A stretch of 64,000 bases of DNA from Salvia splendens (taxonomy: Eukaryota; Streptophyta; Magnoliopsida; Lamiales; Lamiaceae), in assembly GCF_004379255.2 (NCBI RefSeq), contig NC_056040.1, positions 6,924,257-6,988,256 on the forward strand, read 5' to 3'. The notes beneath the pieces are model-generated. The model searched no databases. It was not told the DNA's origin and saw nothing but the letters and a program-made list of their open reading frames with translations. Below, in pieces: positions 44,479 to 57,224 of this stretch (positions within the stretch are counted from its first letter, which is position 1; every line of letters begins with the position of its first letter). Both the position numbers and the translations under genes were made by a program.

Positions 44479-47400
44479 CATGGAAACTTTTAATAATGAG
44501 AAGACGAGACCGTAGAATAGTTCCTTATGTCTCACTGTAGAGTTTCTAATGTAACCACACCATTGTCTACTCCTTTTCAGTTTCATAGGGGTTTATTCGT
44601 CTGTTCTGTTCAGTTATGGAAGTGAGTCTGCAAAAACTTCAAATGTGCATGAAGTTATTCTAATGAAATTATGCTTTACAAACTTAGTGATCCTCGAACT
44701 AAACATTTTCAAAATAGTAATGTGCCAAGATAAATACACTAATTGATTGGTGGTTTGATTTGATTGACCATGGCTATTCAGTCCATGTTACTAAGGATGG
44801 TCAACTATTTAGCTAGATTGTTTCTTGAATCTTGATAATATTTTTCATTTTAATATATGTTTCATTTTTTCTTCTCTGTTGGTTCCTTCTCTTCCATGTC
44901 TTTCAGGCTTATGAACAGGAAAATCGTGGCAACGTAATCAAGCAAATGGAGAAGAAAACTGTGTTCCTGCAATGGGTGAGCTTAGCTGCTATTTTATAGC
45001 TCTCGATCTACTTTTTTTCTACTCATTGGTGTAGCAAAAAAGCATGCTCAATGAATTATGTCAAACAGCATATATGTAGATTAGTTAGCATAAATAAGAC
45101 AAGAACATCTTCCCTGCAGCGATCAATAGCAGCCTGAGTTAATCCTAGATCAAAACCATATCCATGTTCTTGAGTTTTATATCACTCTTTTGCCACTATT
45201 AATTACGCATCAGAAGAGAGAAACTAGGAGTGTGATGGAAAAATTATTGAATTGTTAGTTGGAAATGGCTCCTTAAATTGTAAATCTCTCGAGCCTTCTG
45301 AACTTTCTAGACCCCCCATGCCATTAGTTAAAGTCATCATCGCCATCACCATATCTACCTAGTATAGCAGCTACTTAAAATGCATAAATACATGTGATTA
45401 CTTCCAACAACTACTCATTAAACAAGTTTCCTGAAATAATCTTGCGTGTGTTTGTTTATTAAATCATTTCTTGAATCAATCATGTCATGTTAATTTTCAA
45501 GAACCTATATGAGTAAAATTACCTTCAACATGCATTTCCTTGCATCAACACCTGACAAAATATTTCCATCACCCATTAAAAATTTTACCATCTGAGGATC
45601 AGCAAAAATGATGCGATGATAATGGCATTGATATGTTATATATTCTTTTTACAGTCACTACACCAGTAGGATGATACACACTATCAAATTGAGGCTGTAA
45701 ACACCATCAGAATCCAAGTTAGATAAGGTAGTCCGCTACTCTTGGTATACTTCTTGTTTCCTCTTATCAACGACCTATATGGATCAATCATAACTGACTT
45801 GGCATTGAAGTAGAGTGTTGCAGGCTGTTAATAGCTGGAACTGGGCTCCCTCCCTATCTCTAGGTAAAATCAAATGGCCTGGTAAGTAAAGTCTTGCTTT
45901 GAGGTCACTGCAAATGATATTTATCATAAATTAATGGTCTTGTGGAAAAAAAAAGCAGGGTGTTTGTATGATGTGACATGCTTGATTTAGTTATGAATGA
46001 AGGTGGTATGGGGATTGTATACTGAATATGTTAATATACATTTATTCATCTTATACATGCTGTCAGAGGGGCTTCTCACCACATGCTGTATTAGCATCAG
46101 ACCACACAACCATTGTTTGGGATGAAAAATTGAAAAATAGGAGTATTATAAAAATATGTGGATAAGTTTTTGTGTGTTGTGTGAATGTGAAAAAATATCA
46201 TCTTGATACCACATGGAAAAAAGTTGTATCAATACATATATTCGAGTGAAATGGTAGAATAAAGGTGACATTTGAGTGTAGATTTTATTTTTTATTTTTT
46301 TGAGAAATTTTCATATTTGGTGTTTGAACGAGTCTCTAAATGTGTGTGTATTTATATATACTTAAGTACCTAATTAAGAATTTAAGAAACTTGAGTGAAA
46401 AAACTGAAAAGTAAAGGCAAAACCAGATGAGATTAGCAATAACAATGAGTTGTTCAATGTATATTGCTGTAGACTGAGAAATATATACGACCAAAATTAA
46501 TATAAATTCAGTAATATAGTACTACTAAATATAGTAAGAAATGTTCATCCATGGATACAAGTATATGTTTGTGTGTGTAGAAACGTGGAATATATTCAAT
46601 TAAGTAGAAATAATGGTCAATAATTAAAGTGATTATCAATTGTGTTTTGCTTTTAGTCCTACTTCACTAGCGAAAACTCTTTATGTATTTCCGAATTTTA
46701 GGTGCAATGTTTTATTAGTAATTAATGGCTAGTTTTGGTAGATTATAATTTAGGTGACAATGGTCACAAAAGTCATCACATGTTAATAGTTAATTAGAGG
46801 AAAAAGCAGCATTCATAGATGCAACCAACATCAAATAAATTACGACATTTCTTAATTATATTTTTTGTAGTTGGGTACAAATATTATGTATAATACTCAT
46901 AATGTCACAAGGTTAAATGTTAAGTCAAATTATAATAATCATAAATAATACTGTACCCTCAATACAATACAAGTCCAAACAAGGCCATAAGAAATGAGAA
47001 TACAACTAACTTACAACTTACACACATACATATGTGAGCCCGTTACATATTAAAGGGTCATTATAGTCATTTAAGATCGCCAAGTAGTTGGACTAACCGT
47101 TACATGACTTACAATTACATCCTCCTTCCCACATTAAATTACCATTACCACCTTTGTCACCGATATAATCCTACATCTTCGACTCCCACTCAAACAAAAA
47201 TATTTGTCCTTTTTATTGGATTAGGCAGGGTTAGTTATATTTTATGGGCTGGCATTTTAATTAAGAACTTTAAATAAATAAAAAAAAGGAATAATTAGAA
47301 GAAGAAAAAAATGGGTTGATAACTTAATAGGAGTATTCAAATTTGAATTAAGTTACATGAATTAGTACCAAATATTGTGGGGGCCACCACCACCCCATAC

Positions 47401-47493
47401 ATGCAAGTACGTGTGGTGGATATATATAGTGAGTTTTATGTAACAAGGGATACAATACAATACAATACAACATAGTGGGAAATATAAACATAT
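44479..47493. other. Intergenic; possible unassigned exon near 44909
   Basis: A short segment at about 44909-44975 is bordered by TTTCAG and GTGAGC and stays open in one frame (LMNRKIVATxSS-type reading in one, AYEQENRGN in another). It could be a non-coding 3' exon of the coiled-coil gene. The rest is AT-rich with no recognised gene. An (AATAC)n run lies at 47451-47469 just upstream of the next gene. Confidence 0.35.
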
Positions 47494-48042
47494 ATGGGTT
47501 TAGGAGGATTGGATTACGAGGAGGCACGATCTACTCCCAAGCTCTCTCTCTCTAGGCTTCCATGCAAGCCAAAACTCCCCATACAAATGCTTACGCCGCC
47601 GCTCCACCCCTCGCTCTCCATCCCATTTCAATGGGAAGAGGCGCCGGGAAGGCCTAGGTTTTCCGCCGATGCTGAGGCCGCTGCCACGACTTGCTGCTTG
47701 GACTTGCCTCCCAGATTGTTGCTGCATGACGACCCCCAACTTACCATAATGCCCTCGCCCCCCACGCTCTTCGACGGCCCTTACGCCTCTCTTTTTGCAT
47801 GCTGCACCTTCTCCTTCCGCGGCTCGGCCCGCTTCCGGAGATTTACTACTTATTCTTGCGGCGGCTCGAGCTCGAGTTCGAGGAGGAGGTGGAGAAGATG
47901 CTTCAAGTTTCCCAAGGAAGAGAAGGGTAGTTTCGACCTTTCCCAGACGCTGGGAGATTTTTTCATGCCTGACAAAAACAAAATGCATAAGATGCCAAGA
48001 ATTAGAAGAGTGTTCGATTTCTCCCTTAATTCTAACTTGTGA
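47494..48042 (+). CDS. DUF688-like protein of unknown function
   Basis: A single exon of 182 residues. The motif IPFQWEEAPGRPR (about residues 44-56) is the hallmark of plant DUF688-like proteins, which begin with 'PFxWEEAPGKP' after a short basic segment. The middle is Pro/Cys-rich, then there is a Ser run followed by a basic SSSSSRRRWRRCFKF cluster (about 126-140) and a C-terminal KMPRIRRVFDFSLNSNL. No signal peptide or membrane segment is seen. The family has no established biochemical role. A TATA-like TATATATA at about 47419-47427 fits the start. Codon use is GC-rich relative to its surroundings, as expected for a real exon. Confidence 0.8.
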   Translation: MGLGGLDYEEARSTPKLSLSRLPCKPKLPIQMLTPPLHPSLSIPFQWEEAPGRPRFSADAEAAATTCCLDLPPRLLLHDDPQLTIMPSPPTLFDGPYASLFACCTFSFRGSARFRRFTTYSCGGSSSSSRRRWRRCFKFPKEEKGSFDLSQTLGDFFMPDKNKMHKMPRIRRVFDFSLNSNL

Positions 48043-50051
48043 GTCACCTTCTACTTTCTAATTCACCATTTTTTACTCTCTTTTGTTGCCTTTAATTAAA
48101 ATTATGGTTAGGGAGAGTAGAAACTATTTTGAAATACGGAGTAAGTGTATTAGATGGAGAAATGTTAGAGTTAGAGAACTATATTTTTCAAATACTAGAG
48201 ATAAATGTTCATTTTATGGTCAACCATAACCAAATAGGGCGAAAAGTTATTACTAGGTTGTAATATAGTCACCCATAACAACAATATATTTGTATTGTAA
48301 TTTAATGATTAAAATATTGAAGTGGTGTTCATTTCTAAAGGGAAAAATGCTCGAGATATGAAATGAACTTTGGAATACATATGTGATAAATGTTTTGTGT
48401 CCGCTATAATATGAGCAAATAGGATTATATTAACTAAACTAATGTTATAAAATTATGTCTACAAGTACATTTATATATCGTTGCTTATAAGTTATAACCT
48501 TCATTAATTAAGATTTATATAATATGCTAGCAATAATCTCACAAATCAATATGCTACTAATATTTTCAAAAATTTTATTTTATCAAGGGCTGCTTGCCAA
48601 TTTAATACACTCCTTATTAAACGAAATATTGATGTGTCATAGTCATGGCTATGCCCAAGGATACAACTCGGAAAATCATGATCCTATATTCATATGCAAT
48701 AATTTTGGAACGCAGGCGATTCCATTTCCTTTAATTACTACTATGCTATCACTATTAACTTTTTAATAAATTAAATTAAGTACACTTTGGTTAAAAATTA
48801 TAGCTACATATGTATGGTGTGGTACGAAATTACTGGATGGATTTCCTTTTAAATATTTGACCAAATATGTATATGAACATCATTCTATTATCGCCATCTT
48901 TTATTGTAGCAAAATGTATTTGTTGCAAAATTATCACAATGTCGATTGGAGCCTGGAGTCATGGATCTAGTTTGAGTTTCTAACTTTGTTTATCTATTAA
49001 AACTTAAAAGAAGGATTGTTACTTAATTAATTAACTAATTCAGTCGGGTATTGTTGGGTCCCATGTAGCGACAATACATTTTAACTGACTATAGTAATGG
49101 TAATTAAAATTAGTTTGACTTTTTTTATAGTGGTAGGTCTCAATTATTTAATATAGCATTGAAAGTTGATAAATCGAGGTCTCAAATTTGATTGCTTTAA
49201 AATCTTTTTTTTCTTTTTTCTGAAAGGGGAGATCTGAGCACCATTTGACATTTGTTCTAGGAAATAAGAACAAGAACTATAGAGTTGATTAAACCAAGAC
49301 GATTGATACTTATTTAACTATTATAAAATTAAATATATATGATTTACATGTGTAAGTGCAAGTGTTTAATCTCGTTGCAATTTGACATTAGTGTCACATT
49401 TTTTTGTGCACATTAATATATGATTTGCATGTGTAAGTGCAAGTGTTTTATATGATTCACAAAATCAGATTAATTTACATGTGTATACATATACTTGTTT
49501 CAGGTTAGACATTTATGCACGCTTTAAGCAGGCGATTCCATGGCGGCGTAGAAGATGAAATTCCTCGCAGGCCATTCATTATTATTGTTATTATTTTTTG
49601 GCATTTTAATTTTGTATCTCCTTATTTTAATTATGCGTTTCTCATGCATGTACGAAATACTACATGCGTGACTTGTATTGACAAAAAAATGTTTGAGACC
49701 ATGCAATGTTTTTAAAGGAAACCCAAACCACTTTTTATATAATCCTTCAAAATCGAAGTCTTGGATTAAGGAAAGCCCCAATTTCATTTATCAAATTCAA
49801 TGCTGGGCCTTTTTCACGGCCCAATATAATTTTATTGGACTCTTATCCATGTGAACAGAGACCAAGTAGCTCCAAAATAGGTAACGGAGTGCATGTATTC
49901 TAACACAAATAATGAAGAAAACGATAAAATGATGTAAAAAAAAAGTCGGTCAAATTGCGATTATCTGATGGGTCCCACCCTCCATTCACTGCGGTGGTGA
50001 TGGAACTAATTTAAATTGGACTGAAGCACTCCCAAAAAGGCTTAATTAAAC
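48043..50051. other. Intergenic, AT-rich
   Basis: No gene recognised. Short open frames at 48524-48766 and 49515-49903 lack protein character. A short direct repeat (ATATATGATTTACATGTGTAAGTGCAAG-like) occurs near 49340 and 49420. Confidence 0.45.
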
Positions 50052-50054
50052 TAA

Positions 50055-50385
50055 GAGAATCCACAATGGAAGGATGTCCAACCGGATGTCAGATCGGCGT
50101 GTCGGACATCCGAACGGGACGTCCGCTATTAGGTGAGGGAGAGGCGGATGCGGACGTCGCCTGCGGACACCGCATATCCGCGGCTTTTCGGGACGTTCGT
50201 CGTGACGTCCGTCATTGCGGTGCCACGACGGAAGTCCCGGCGGATGTCCCATTTTTTTTTGTGGATGTCCGCTATTGTGCAGTTGGATGTGCTTATGACG
50301 TGGTAGTGCAGTGTGAGGTCCTTATGACATGGCAGGAGGTGTTTTTGGGAAGTCCACATGGACATTCGCACCATTGCGGATGCTC
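50055..50385. mobile_element. PIF/Harbinger-type MITE, copy 1
   Basis: Ends GAGAATCCACAATGG and CCATTGCGGATGCTC with TSD TAA (50052-50054, 50386-50388); 331 bp. The interior is GC-rich with repeated GGATGTCC/GGACATCC motifs and no coding capacity. Confidence 0.9.
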
Positions 50386-50452
50386 TAAGCACATTACTAA
50401 TCATGATTTCAAACACTTTATGTTCACATCTAAACCAACATAATACAGCTAA

Positions 50453-50800
50453 GAGCATCCACAATGGAGGATGTCCCACCGGGCGTCGGACCGGCATGCC
50501 GGACATCCGCGCGGGACGTCCGCCATTAGGCGAGGAAGGAGCAGACGCGGACGTCGGCTGCGGACACCGCACATCCGCGGCTTTCCGGAACGTCCGTCGG
50601 GACGTCAGCATTGCGGTGCCACGACGGATGTCCCGATTTTTTTTTTTTTTTGTGGATGTCCGTCGGGATGTCCTTAGGGATGTCCGCCATTGTGCAGTGG
50701 GATGTCCTTATGACGTGGCAGTGCAGTGAGAGATCCTTATGACGTGGCATGAGATATTTTTGGGAAGTCTGCCGAAACATCCGCACCATTGCGGATGCTC
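50453..50800. mobile_element. PIF/Harbinger-type MITE, copy 2
   Basis: Ends GAGCATCCACAATGG and CCATTGCGGATGCTC with TSD TAA (50450-50452, 50801-50803); 348 bp. It is clearly related over its whole length to the MITE 67 bp upstream and lies in the same orientation, but each has its own TSD, so these are two insertions. Confidence 0.9.
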
Positions 50801-50803
50801 TAA

Positions 50804-51468
50804 AGCTCTATAACTTCTTATAGGGTCCACAATATATGACTCTTTTTCTTTACAATAATAATTATAAACATATTACGGTCTTTTTTTGGAGCAATTTCAC
50901 CAGTTTGATGGAAGCTTTATTTGACTACTTCATTGAAAAAGTAAACATTCAAATCAAAATTGATTGACGAATTTTGAAACTGAATAGATTAATCTTCAAA
51001 ATGTTTGAAATTGTAACTTGAATCATCGCCAAAATTGATTGATAATATTGGAACTCATGTTTTCTTATTAAATTCATACACATTGAAAAAATTGCTGCAG
51101 GTGTTGGAAGTTCACAAGCGAGCAAAACTGATGCGACAGACATTCATCGCTAGATAATTAATAGTAGACAAAGAATGAAAATGAACCTCAACCTAAATAT
51201 TAGAATGAAATTGTGGGACTAGATGTTGGTGGCCACTCTAATAACTAAATTTAATGAAGTTTTTCAACAATATAATATTTTAACGATAATGGAGTCTATC
51301 CCACCCCAAGCGAAACATGGAGGATACAACACAACCCTAACACACACACACAACATATGTTAAGTTTAGTCGGTATCTCAATATTCAAATTTGCCACGTT
51401 GCACGTGTCACCAAGAGTCATATAGACATTATGGATTTTATCTCAAAATTCAAATTTCTTTACAATAG
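50804..51468. other. Intergenic spacer between MITEs
   Basis: AT-rich, no recognised gene or repeat beyond an (AC)n run at about 51339-51351. Confidence 0.4.
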
Positions 51469-51712
51469 ACTCCCTCCGTCCCACATAATTTGACCCAGTT
51501 TTCCATTTTGGGTCGTCCCACATAATTTGACCCATTTCACTTTTACCATTTTTTGTAGTGGACCCCACATTCCACTAACTCATTCCTACTCACATTTAAT
51601 TATAAAACTAATATATAAAAGTCGGACCCACATTCCACTAACTTTTTCAACTCACTTTTCATTACATTTCTTAAAACTCGTGCCCGGTCAAAGTGTCCCA
51701 AATTATATGGGA
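51469..51712. mobile_element. Stowaway-like (Tc1/mariner) MITE
   Basis: Inverted repeats ACTCCCTCCGTCCCA at the left and TGGGACGGAGGGAGT at the right are the standard Stowaway ends. TA follows the right end (51713-51714 region, TAT) but the left junction reads TAG, so the TA duplication is slightly decayed. The left half contains a direct repeat of GTCCCACATAATTTGACCCA. Confidence 0.85.
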
Positions 51713-52268
51713 CGGAGGGAGTATGTTCCAAACAATTTCTTTATAGCAAGCGTACTTTTCTACCTATCTATCTATCTTTGGTCGTGACATAACGTTTATG
51801 AATATCAAAACTCAATGCATTGACACAACTTTCTCCCTTCCATCAATCTTTGAGTACCAAAATTTATGGCAAAGTTCAACTTTATTTGTTACAAGCAATT
51901 GGGTCGTTGAGAAGCATCAAATATTTAATTGCTCCATACTTTTTGGTAAAGAGAGTACTCATTTTTTATCGAGGAATTTGTTACCATGATTTTTAAATAT
52001 ATTAGTTACGTACATATACGATGTACTAGTATTTAATTACATTTATTATGCTATAAGATCAGGAAGCTTTGATAACAAGTTAGCTACACATAATATTAAA
52101 TCCCATAATGCAATTAATGTTTACATCCTAGATTAGAAGCTCAATCAACACTTGACAACCTAGAAATTGAAGTGATGCCAAGGGTCATGCACACTCTACC
52201 CATTAAATATGAAATCATATTATGTTGGTAGCTCACTCCCAACTCTTATTTGATTCAACTAAAAAGAA
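51713..52268. other. Intergenic spacer
   Basis: AT-rich; nothing recognised. Confidence 0.4.
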
Positions 52269-52816
52269 TAGGGGTGTGCATTCGGGTTTCGGTTCGGTTT
52301 TTTGTCAAAACCGAACCAAAACCGAAAAACCGAATTTAGTTCAAAATACAAACCGAACCGAACCCGAAAAACCAAAAAACTGAAACCGAAAACCCGAAAA
52401 CCGAACTTAAAAAACCGAAAAACCCGAACAAAACCGAAAAACCCGAAAAAATAAATATAATATTAATATATATATGTGTGTGTAATTTATTTTATTTTAT
52501 ATATACTAATAGAATATTTATATATAATATAAAATTAATAATACATATAATATATATAATATAGTAGAATTTATTAAAAGAATATACTATATATTATATA
52601 TAATATAAAATATTAAATTAATAGAATATATATATAATTCGGTTTTTCGGTTTTTCGGTTTTTTTCTTCGCCCGAACCGAACCGAACTGAAAAACCGAAA
52701 TTTTTGTATTTTCAAAACCGAACCGAACCGAAAAACCGAAATAACCGAACCGAATTTTAAAATTTCGGTTTGGTTCGGTTCAGATATTCGGTTTCCGGTT
52801 TTTTTGCTCACCCCTA
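52269..52816. mobile_element. hAT-type MITE
   Basis: Ends TAGGGGTGTGC and GCTCACCCCTA, flanked by a perfect 8-bp TSD AAAAAGAA (52261-52268 and 52817-52824). Subterminal regions are dense in CGGTTCGG/CCGAACCG repeats in opposite orientation, so the whole element can fold on itself. The interior is almost pure AT and non-coding. Confidence 0.92.
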
Positions 52817-54552
52817 AAAAAGAATAAATCCAGTCTGTAATAACAATAATTTTCAGATGCATAACTCAGTATTTTAGATGCATAAATATGAAGAACAATG
52901 AATATTTCCTTTCACTAGAGAAAAACTTAACTTGAATATTTGATTTTATAAAACAAATAAATACATACAAGATTACACTTTTAATACCCACACTATTGAC
53001 CTCTTTACAATAGTGTTATGATCTTAATGAAATGGTAACAAGTAAATACCTAAATTATTAAACTTCTAATTACATGGCACATAATATAGAATTTTCACAG
53101 TTGACTATGACCCAATTGTTAAAAGCTTGGTAGTTAAATTTTTTTTCAGATTGAGATGTAATTGTAGAAAAGTCAGTGCGTTACACATTAAAGATTATTT
53201 ATTTTTTCATAAATATATGTATAATAAAGAGAGAAAAATGGTCCACTTTTTATTCCCTATTTTTCATGGCATTATCGCATTAAATAAATTAACAAAATGT
53301 ACACGAGAGAGTAGTGAGTGGTGACCCACGAAACAGAACAATGGTTGAAGAGAGAGTTAGTCTTACTTCAAAAGGAGCTTCAAAATTTGAAATCCCAAAC
53401 GTCAATTGCTGCAATTCCAATCATATATAGCAACGTGCTAACCTCAACTCACTAACTGCCTTCATCCCTCTGCATTTCACTCTCTTTCCCAATTTTATAA
53501 ACCTTCTCTTTACCCCCCAACAAAATTTAAAATGAAATTAAAGATGCCATTTTTATTAGAGTCAAAATCTTTGCACCAAACCACTATAGCGACTTCGATG
53601 TTTATTGGGCCTATCGTTTTCCTGTTGTCTGCTTTTGCCTTTCTTCAAAGCCACACCCTATGATCAACGTTGAACGGCAAACTGATTGTGGTGGGTCGTT
53701 TCTCACTTTTGCATCTTGTTCACTGTTGTAGTTGTAGACACCACTACTTCTTTGCGCGTCCGCTGTTTGTTGAATTGCCTCACCGAGACTTCACAATTGT
53801 GGGAGGTGAGTTCTTCATTCTCAAGCTCTATTGCTTTAGCTAAATGCTTCTTGTTTTCTATCTGTTGCTCACATAATGCTCATGAGTTTTGGAGAAATTG
53901 GAATTGTTGTGCAAAATGTGAATCTTGTTCCTACTTCTTCTTTCCTGAAAGTGATAAAAAAAGTAGGCATTTGTAAGGTATTGATTGTAATCTAATGAAT
54001 TGTGGTCTGACAATGAATAAAAGGACTGTGGATTGTTATCTCGAGCATTTCAAGATTGGCTTATTTGGGAATTTTAGTTCTTTTTTAAGTTATTGAATCC
54101 ATTATCATTGGGAAACAGAATTATCGTTGCCCATTTTCTTTAATTTATTGTTTTTGCCCTGCTAATCTGTTGGTTCTGTCTCTTGATTTTGTTTGCTTCT
54201 TTCCAAGATTGAGATGGGATTCTGGCTGTCCACACAGCAGTTTCACATATAAAAGGGGGAAAGCATTGTAATGTTGCTTTTCAATTGTTTTATTTTTCTT
54301 TTTCATATATCTGGAGCCCAGCCCACAGACCTCTCTCTCTAGAGAAGGAGACAACTTTCATCTTTAAGTTAGTTCTTGCAGAGACAATGTGTTTGATATT
54401 CTCAGTAATGCTGCTAGCTATTTGTGATGCTTACAAAATTAAAAAAACTGTAATTTCTTTTTACAGTTTCAAGATTCTTGATCTTTGATCTATTGTTGCA
54501 AATGGTTGTTGCAGGATAGGGACTTTGTATCTACTATTTTAGCCACTCCTTC
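52817..54552. other. Intergenic, then 5' UTR region of the ABIL gene
   Basis: Up to about 53330 nothing is recognised. From about 53640 to 53811 a GC-richer segment ends in GAG/GTGAGTTC, a good donor, and probably forms a 5' UTR exon. Its intron would end at TTGCAG near 54514, just before the coding exon. Confidence 0.4.
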
Positions 54553-55756
54553 ATGGAGACAATGACGGCTGCTGCCTCCATGAAGTTTCCTCGTGAGCCG
54601 GCTAATTATGATGAGATTTCTATGCAGCAGAGCATGCTCTTCTCTGATAGTTTAAAGGTACTTTATTCTTCCATATAATAATCTGTTTGGTGTTGCATAA
54701 CAGCATTTTTAATTTCCTTAGACGTCATTTTAAATTTTGAATCATTACTTGCTCATCTTCGCCTTAAATTAGCGATTGTGACTGCTCTGAGGAGAAACAG
54801 GCGAGGAGGGAAGATAAAAAAAGAAGTAATTATGTAAACCAACTTTATTGAATGATGCAGTGAGTGCTGGAGGAGAACTATTGTGATTTTTCTTGTGGAG
54901 GAACATCTCTTCTTAGTTAGGCATGATTTGTTTGAACTTGTATTTCGTATACACATTTATTTCTTGTCCTTTTTGGTCGGGGGAAGGTGGCAGGCAGCGC
55001 AAGATACTAATCTTTAAACAATTACTTTGTAAATAATACAGCTCTCTAGTTAGTACATTCTCATTCCTGTATTGAATAAGAGCCCTGTTTTGGATCGTCA
55101 TCTTGTTGCTGTACAGTCTTGATATGCTTTTTAATAGAGTAATGCTTTATTTCTTCAGGATTTGAAGAATCTTAGGAAACAACTCTATTCAGCAGCAGAA
55201 TACTTTGAGTTGTCTTACACCAACGACCACCAAAAGCATGTGTGAGTTGCTTATGGCTGTTGAATGGCTACATTTCGCCTGTTCCCTGCCGATTCATCAC
55301 TGTAGGTGTATTATCCCATTTTAATATATCTGAACGCGCAGAGTGGTGAATACATTGAAAGATTATGCCATTAAAGCTCTTGTCAACACCGTGGACCATT
55401 TGGGTTCTGTGACCTTTAAGGTCAACGATCTGTTGGATGAGAATATTGATGAAGTTTCAGGAACTGAACTTCGCGTATCTTGCCTTGAGCAGGTATAGTT
55501 TGGTTAAATCTTTGATATAAATGATCATAGCATGCCTATACCATTTGAACCAATGGGTGAAGCAGAACATTCAAGATGTTTCATCAACTGATGCATGACG
55601 GGTTTTACCCGTTGTTCTTTCTAGAAGCAAGTGCTTTATTGTGTTTCTATGTGATTTAGAGACTGCGGACATGCCATGATTACATCAACCGTGAAGGTCT
55701 CTCTCAGCAGTCATTGGTGATAAACACTCCCAATTACCACAAACGATACATCTTGC

Positions 55757-55789
<33 letters not shown>

Positions 55790-56746
55790 TTATATATACA
55801 GGCAATGCATAGTATAGACCATATATGGTTTCTGAACAAAAATTTCTCCGACCTTTATCTTCAGTGGGAGAGACTATGAATGGAGGTTTACGCGCAAAAT
55901 CAAAGTATCAAGGTTGCAGCGTAGACAAAGGAGACGAGTGGCATCAGTTTAGGAGTGGTAACATGTCTATAATGTCATTTTGATGCTTATGTAAGCTCTG
56001 ATACCATGTGTTGATCTCACGAGCAAGTTACCTTGCAGCTATTCGAGCTACAATACAGGAGGCTCCACCATCAATAGCCAGGTGAGGTTTCTCCCAACTA
56101 AATCTACATGCTTGTATACCAAAGCTACTAGTCATAAAACATGCTTAGGCAAATGTCTTGCAGTAAAGGGCGCTCCTCCTCACCTACTCCTAGGTTCGTG
56201 CAGCAGCCAGGAAACTTCGCCTTCTCCAAAAGCATGCCTAAGAAAGATCTAGGTTCGTTCCTCAATTAAAAAACTATTTCTTCTTGCTGTTTGCCAACTG
56301 AAATGAGCTCAATCATTGTGATGTTTTTCTCGACGTATCAGAAAGGAGAACAGTGTCACCTCACCGGTTTCCACTTCTACGTTCGGGCTCCCTATCTAGT
56401 AAGCCCACGGCTCCAAAGAGCTCACGCCCAACCACCCCAAATCAGAGCCGGCCGACCACCCCAAATCTATCTTCAGGAAGACAACCGGTATGTGACATGA
56501 TACTTTTTTTCTGGTTAGCTGTCACCCAAAGTAAATGCCCCCCCCTGATGTATATGTTGATTGAATTTGGCACAGTTTATTTCTGACCCTCGGAAATCGG
56601 CTTCGATGCGGATACGTGTCGGGAAAGAGAGCCCAAAGGAGTTCGAGCAGATTCCCAGCAAAAGCAAACGGTTGCTCAAAGCTCTGCTCAGTCGACGCAA
56701 GTCAAAGAAAGATGATACATTATATACTTATTTGGATGAATACTAA
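54553..56746 (+). CDS. ABIL: ABI-1-like protein (ABIL2/3 type), SCAR/WAVE complex subunit
   Basis: Nine exons join in frame: 54553-54657, 55159-55241, 55342-55492, 55660-55759, 55865-55957, 56039-56081, 56164-56252, 56342-56487 and 56576-56746, giving about 326 residues. ABIL proteins are part of the SCAR/WAVE complex that activates ARP2/3 actin nucleation in trichomes and other expanding cells. The conserved Abi N-terminal region is evident: [68 protein letters not shown], and [15 protein letters not shown]. The centre is Ser/Pro-rich and the C-terminus basic ([17 protein letters not shown]). No SH3 domain is present, as is usual for plant forms. The N-terminal signature is closer to ABIL2/ABIL3 than ABIL1. 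Intron 4 starts at a long (TC)n microsatellite. Confidence 0.93.
55761..55787. repeat. (TC)n microsatellite at the start of ABIL intron 4
   Basis: About 13 dinucleotide units begin within the donor site, which reads GGTCTCTC. The length may vary between individuals and is close enough to affect splicing. Confidence 0.9.
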
Positions 56747-57224
56747 TGAAAAAGAGTTGAAAATAGTTGTTTGTACCATCTTATTTTACCCTTAGTATTC
56801 ATTTTTATATCTCATTTATGGTAAGTGTAATTGTCAGAGAAACATATTCATTAATATGAGTAATGCCCATGTTACAAGATCTATACATTTACTGTTGCAC
56901 AAGAATTCAGTATTCACCACAATGTTGCTTTTCTTTAATCGTAGAATTGAAGTATAATAGACTATGAGATTGCAATATGCCAACAAAAATATCTAATGAA
57001 CTTGGAGAAGTAAAGTTAACACCATTTTCCTATTAAATTAATAAAACTTGCCTACTAAAGCTACTCAAGAATTGTCAATGTCCAAAAGGACCAAAACAGC
57101 CATATCATCTCAAAATTTGATCAAATTCATTTGATGATAATTATACAGAGTATAATCATGAGAGACGCAACAAAGCTGTTCAAAATTACACTGGTTTAAT
57201 AGTTATACACTTCTCAAAATGTCA
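56747..57224. other. Convergent intergenic region between ABIL and PCC1
   Basis: 3' UTRs of two genes pointing at each other; no other feature seen. Confidence 0.45.

Noticed and set aside
44909..44975. Possible extra coding exon of the coiled-coil gene
   Set aside because: The gene already has a good stop at 44478 and the segment does not extend its frame; it may be a non-coding exon at most.
47500..47988. 162-codon open frame antisense to the DUF688-like gene
   Set aside because: It is the mirror of a GC-rich coding exon; the sense strand has the conserved PFQWEEAPG motif and a sensible promoter.
50129..50611. 160-codon minus-strand frame
   Set aside because: It spans two separate MITE insertions and the spacer between them, and reads through their GGATGTCC-type repeats.
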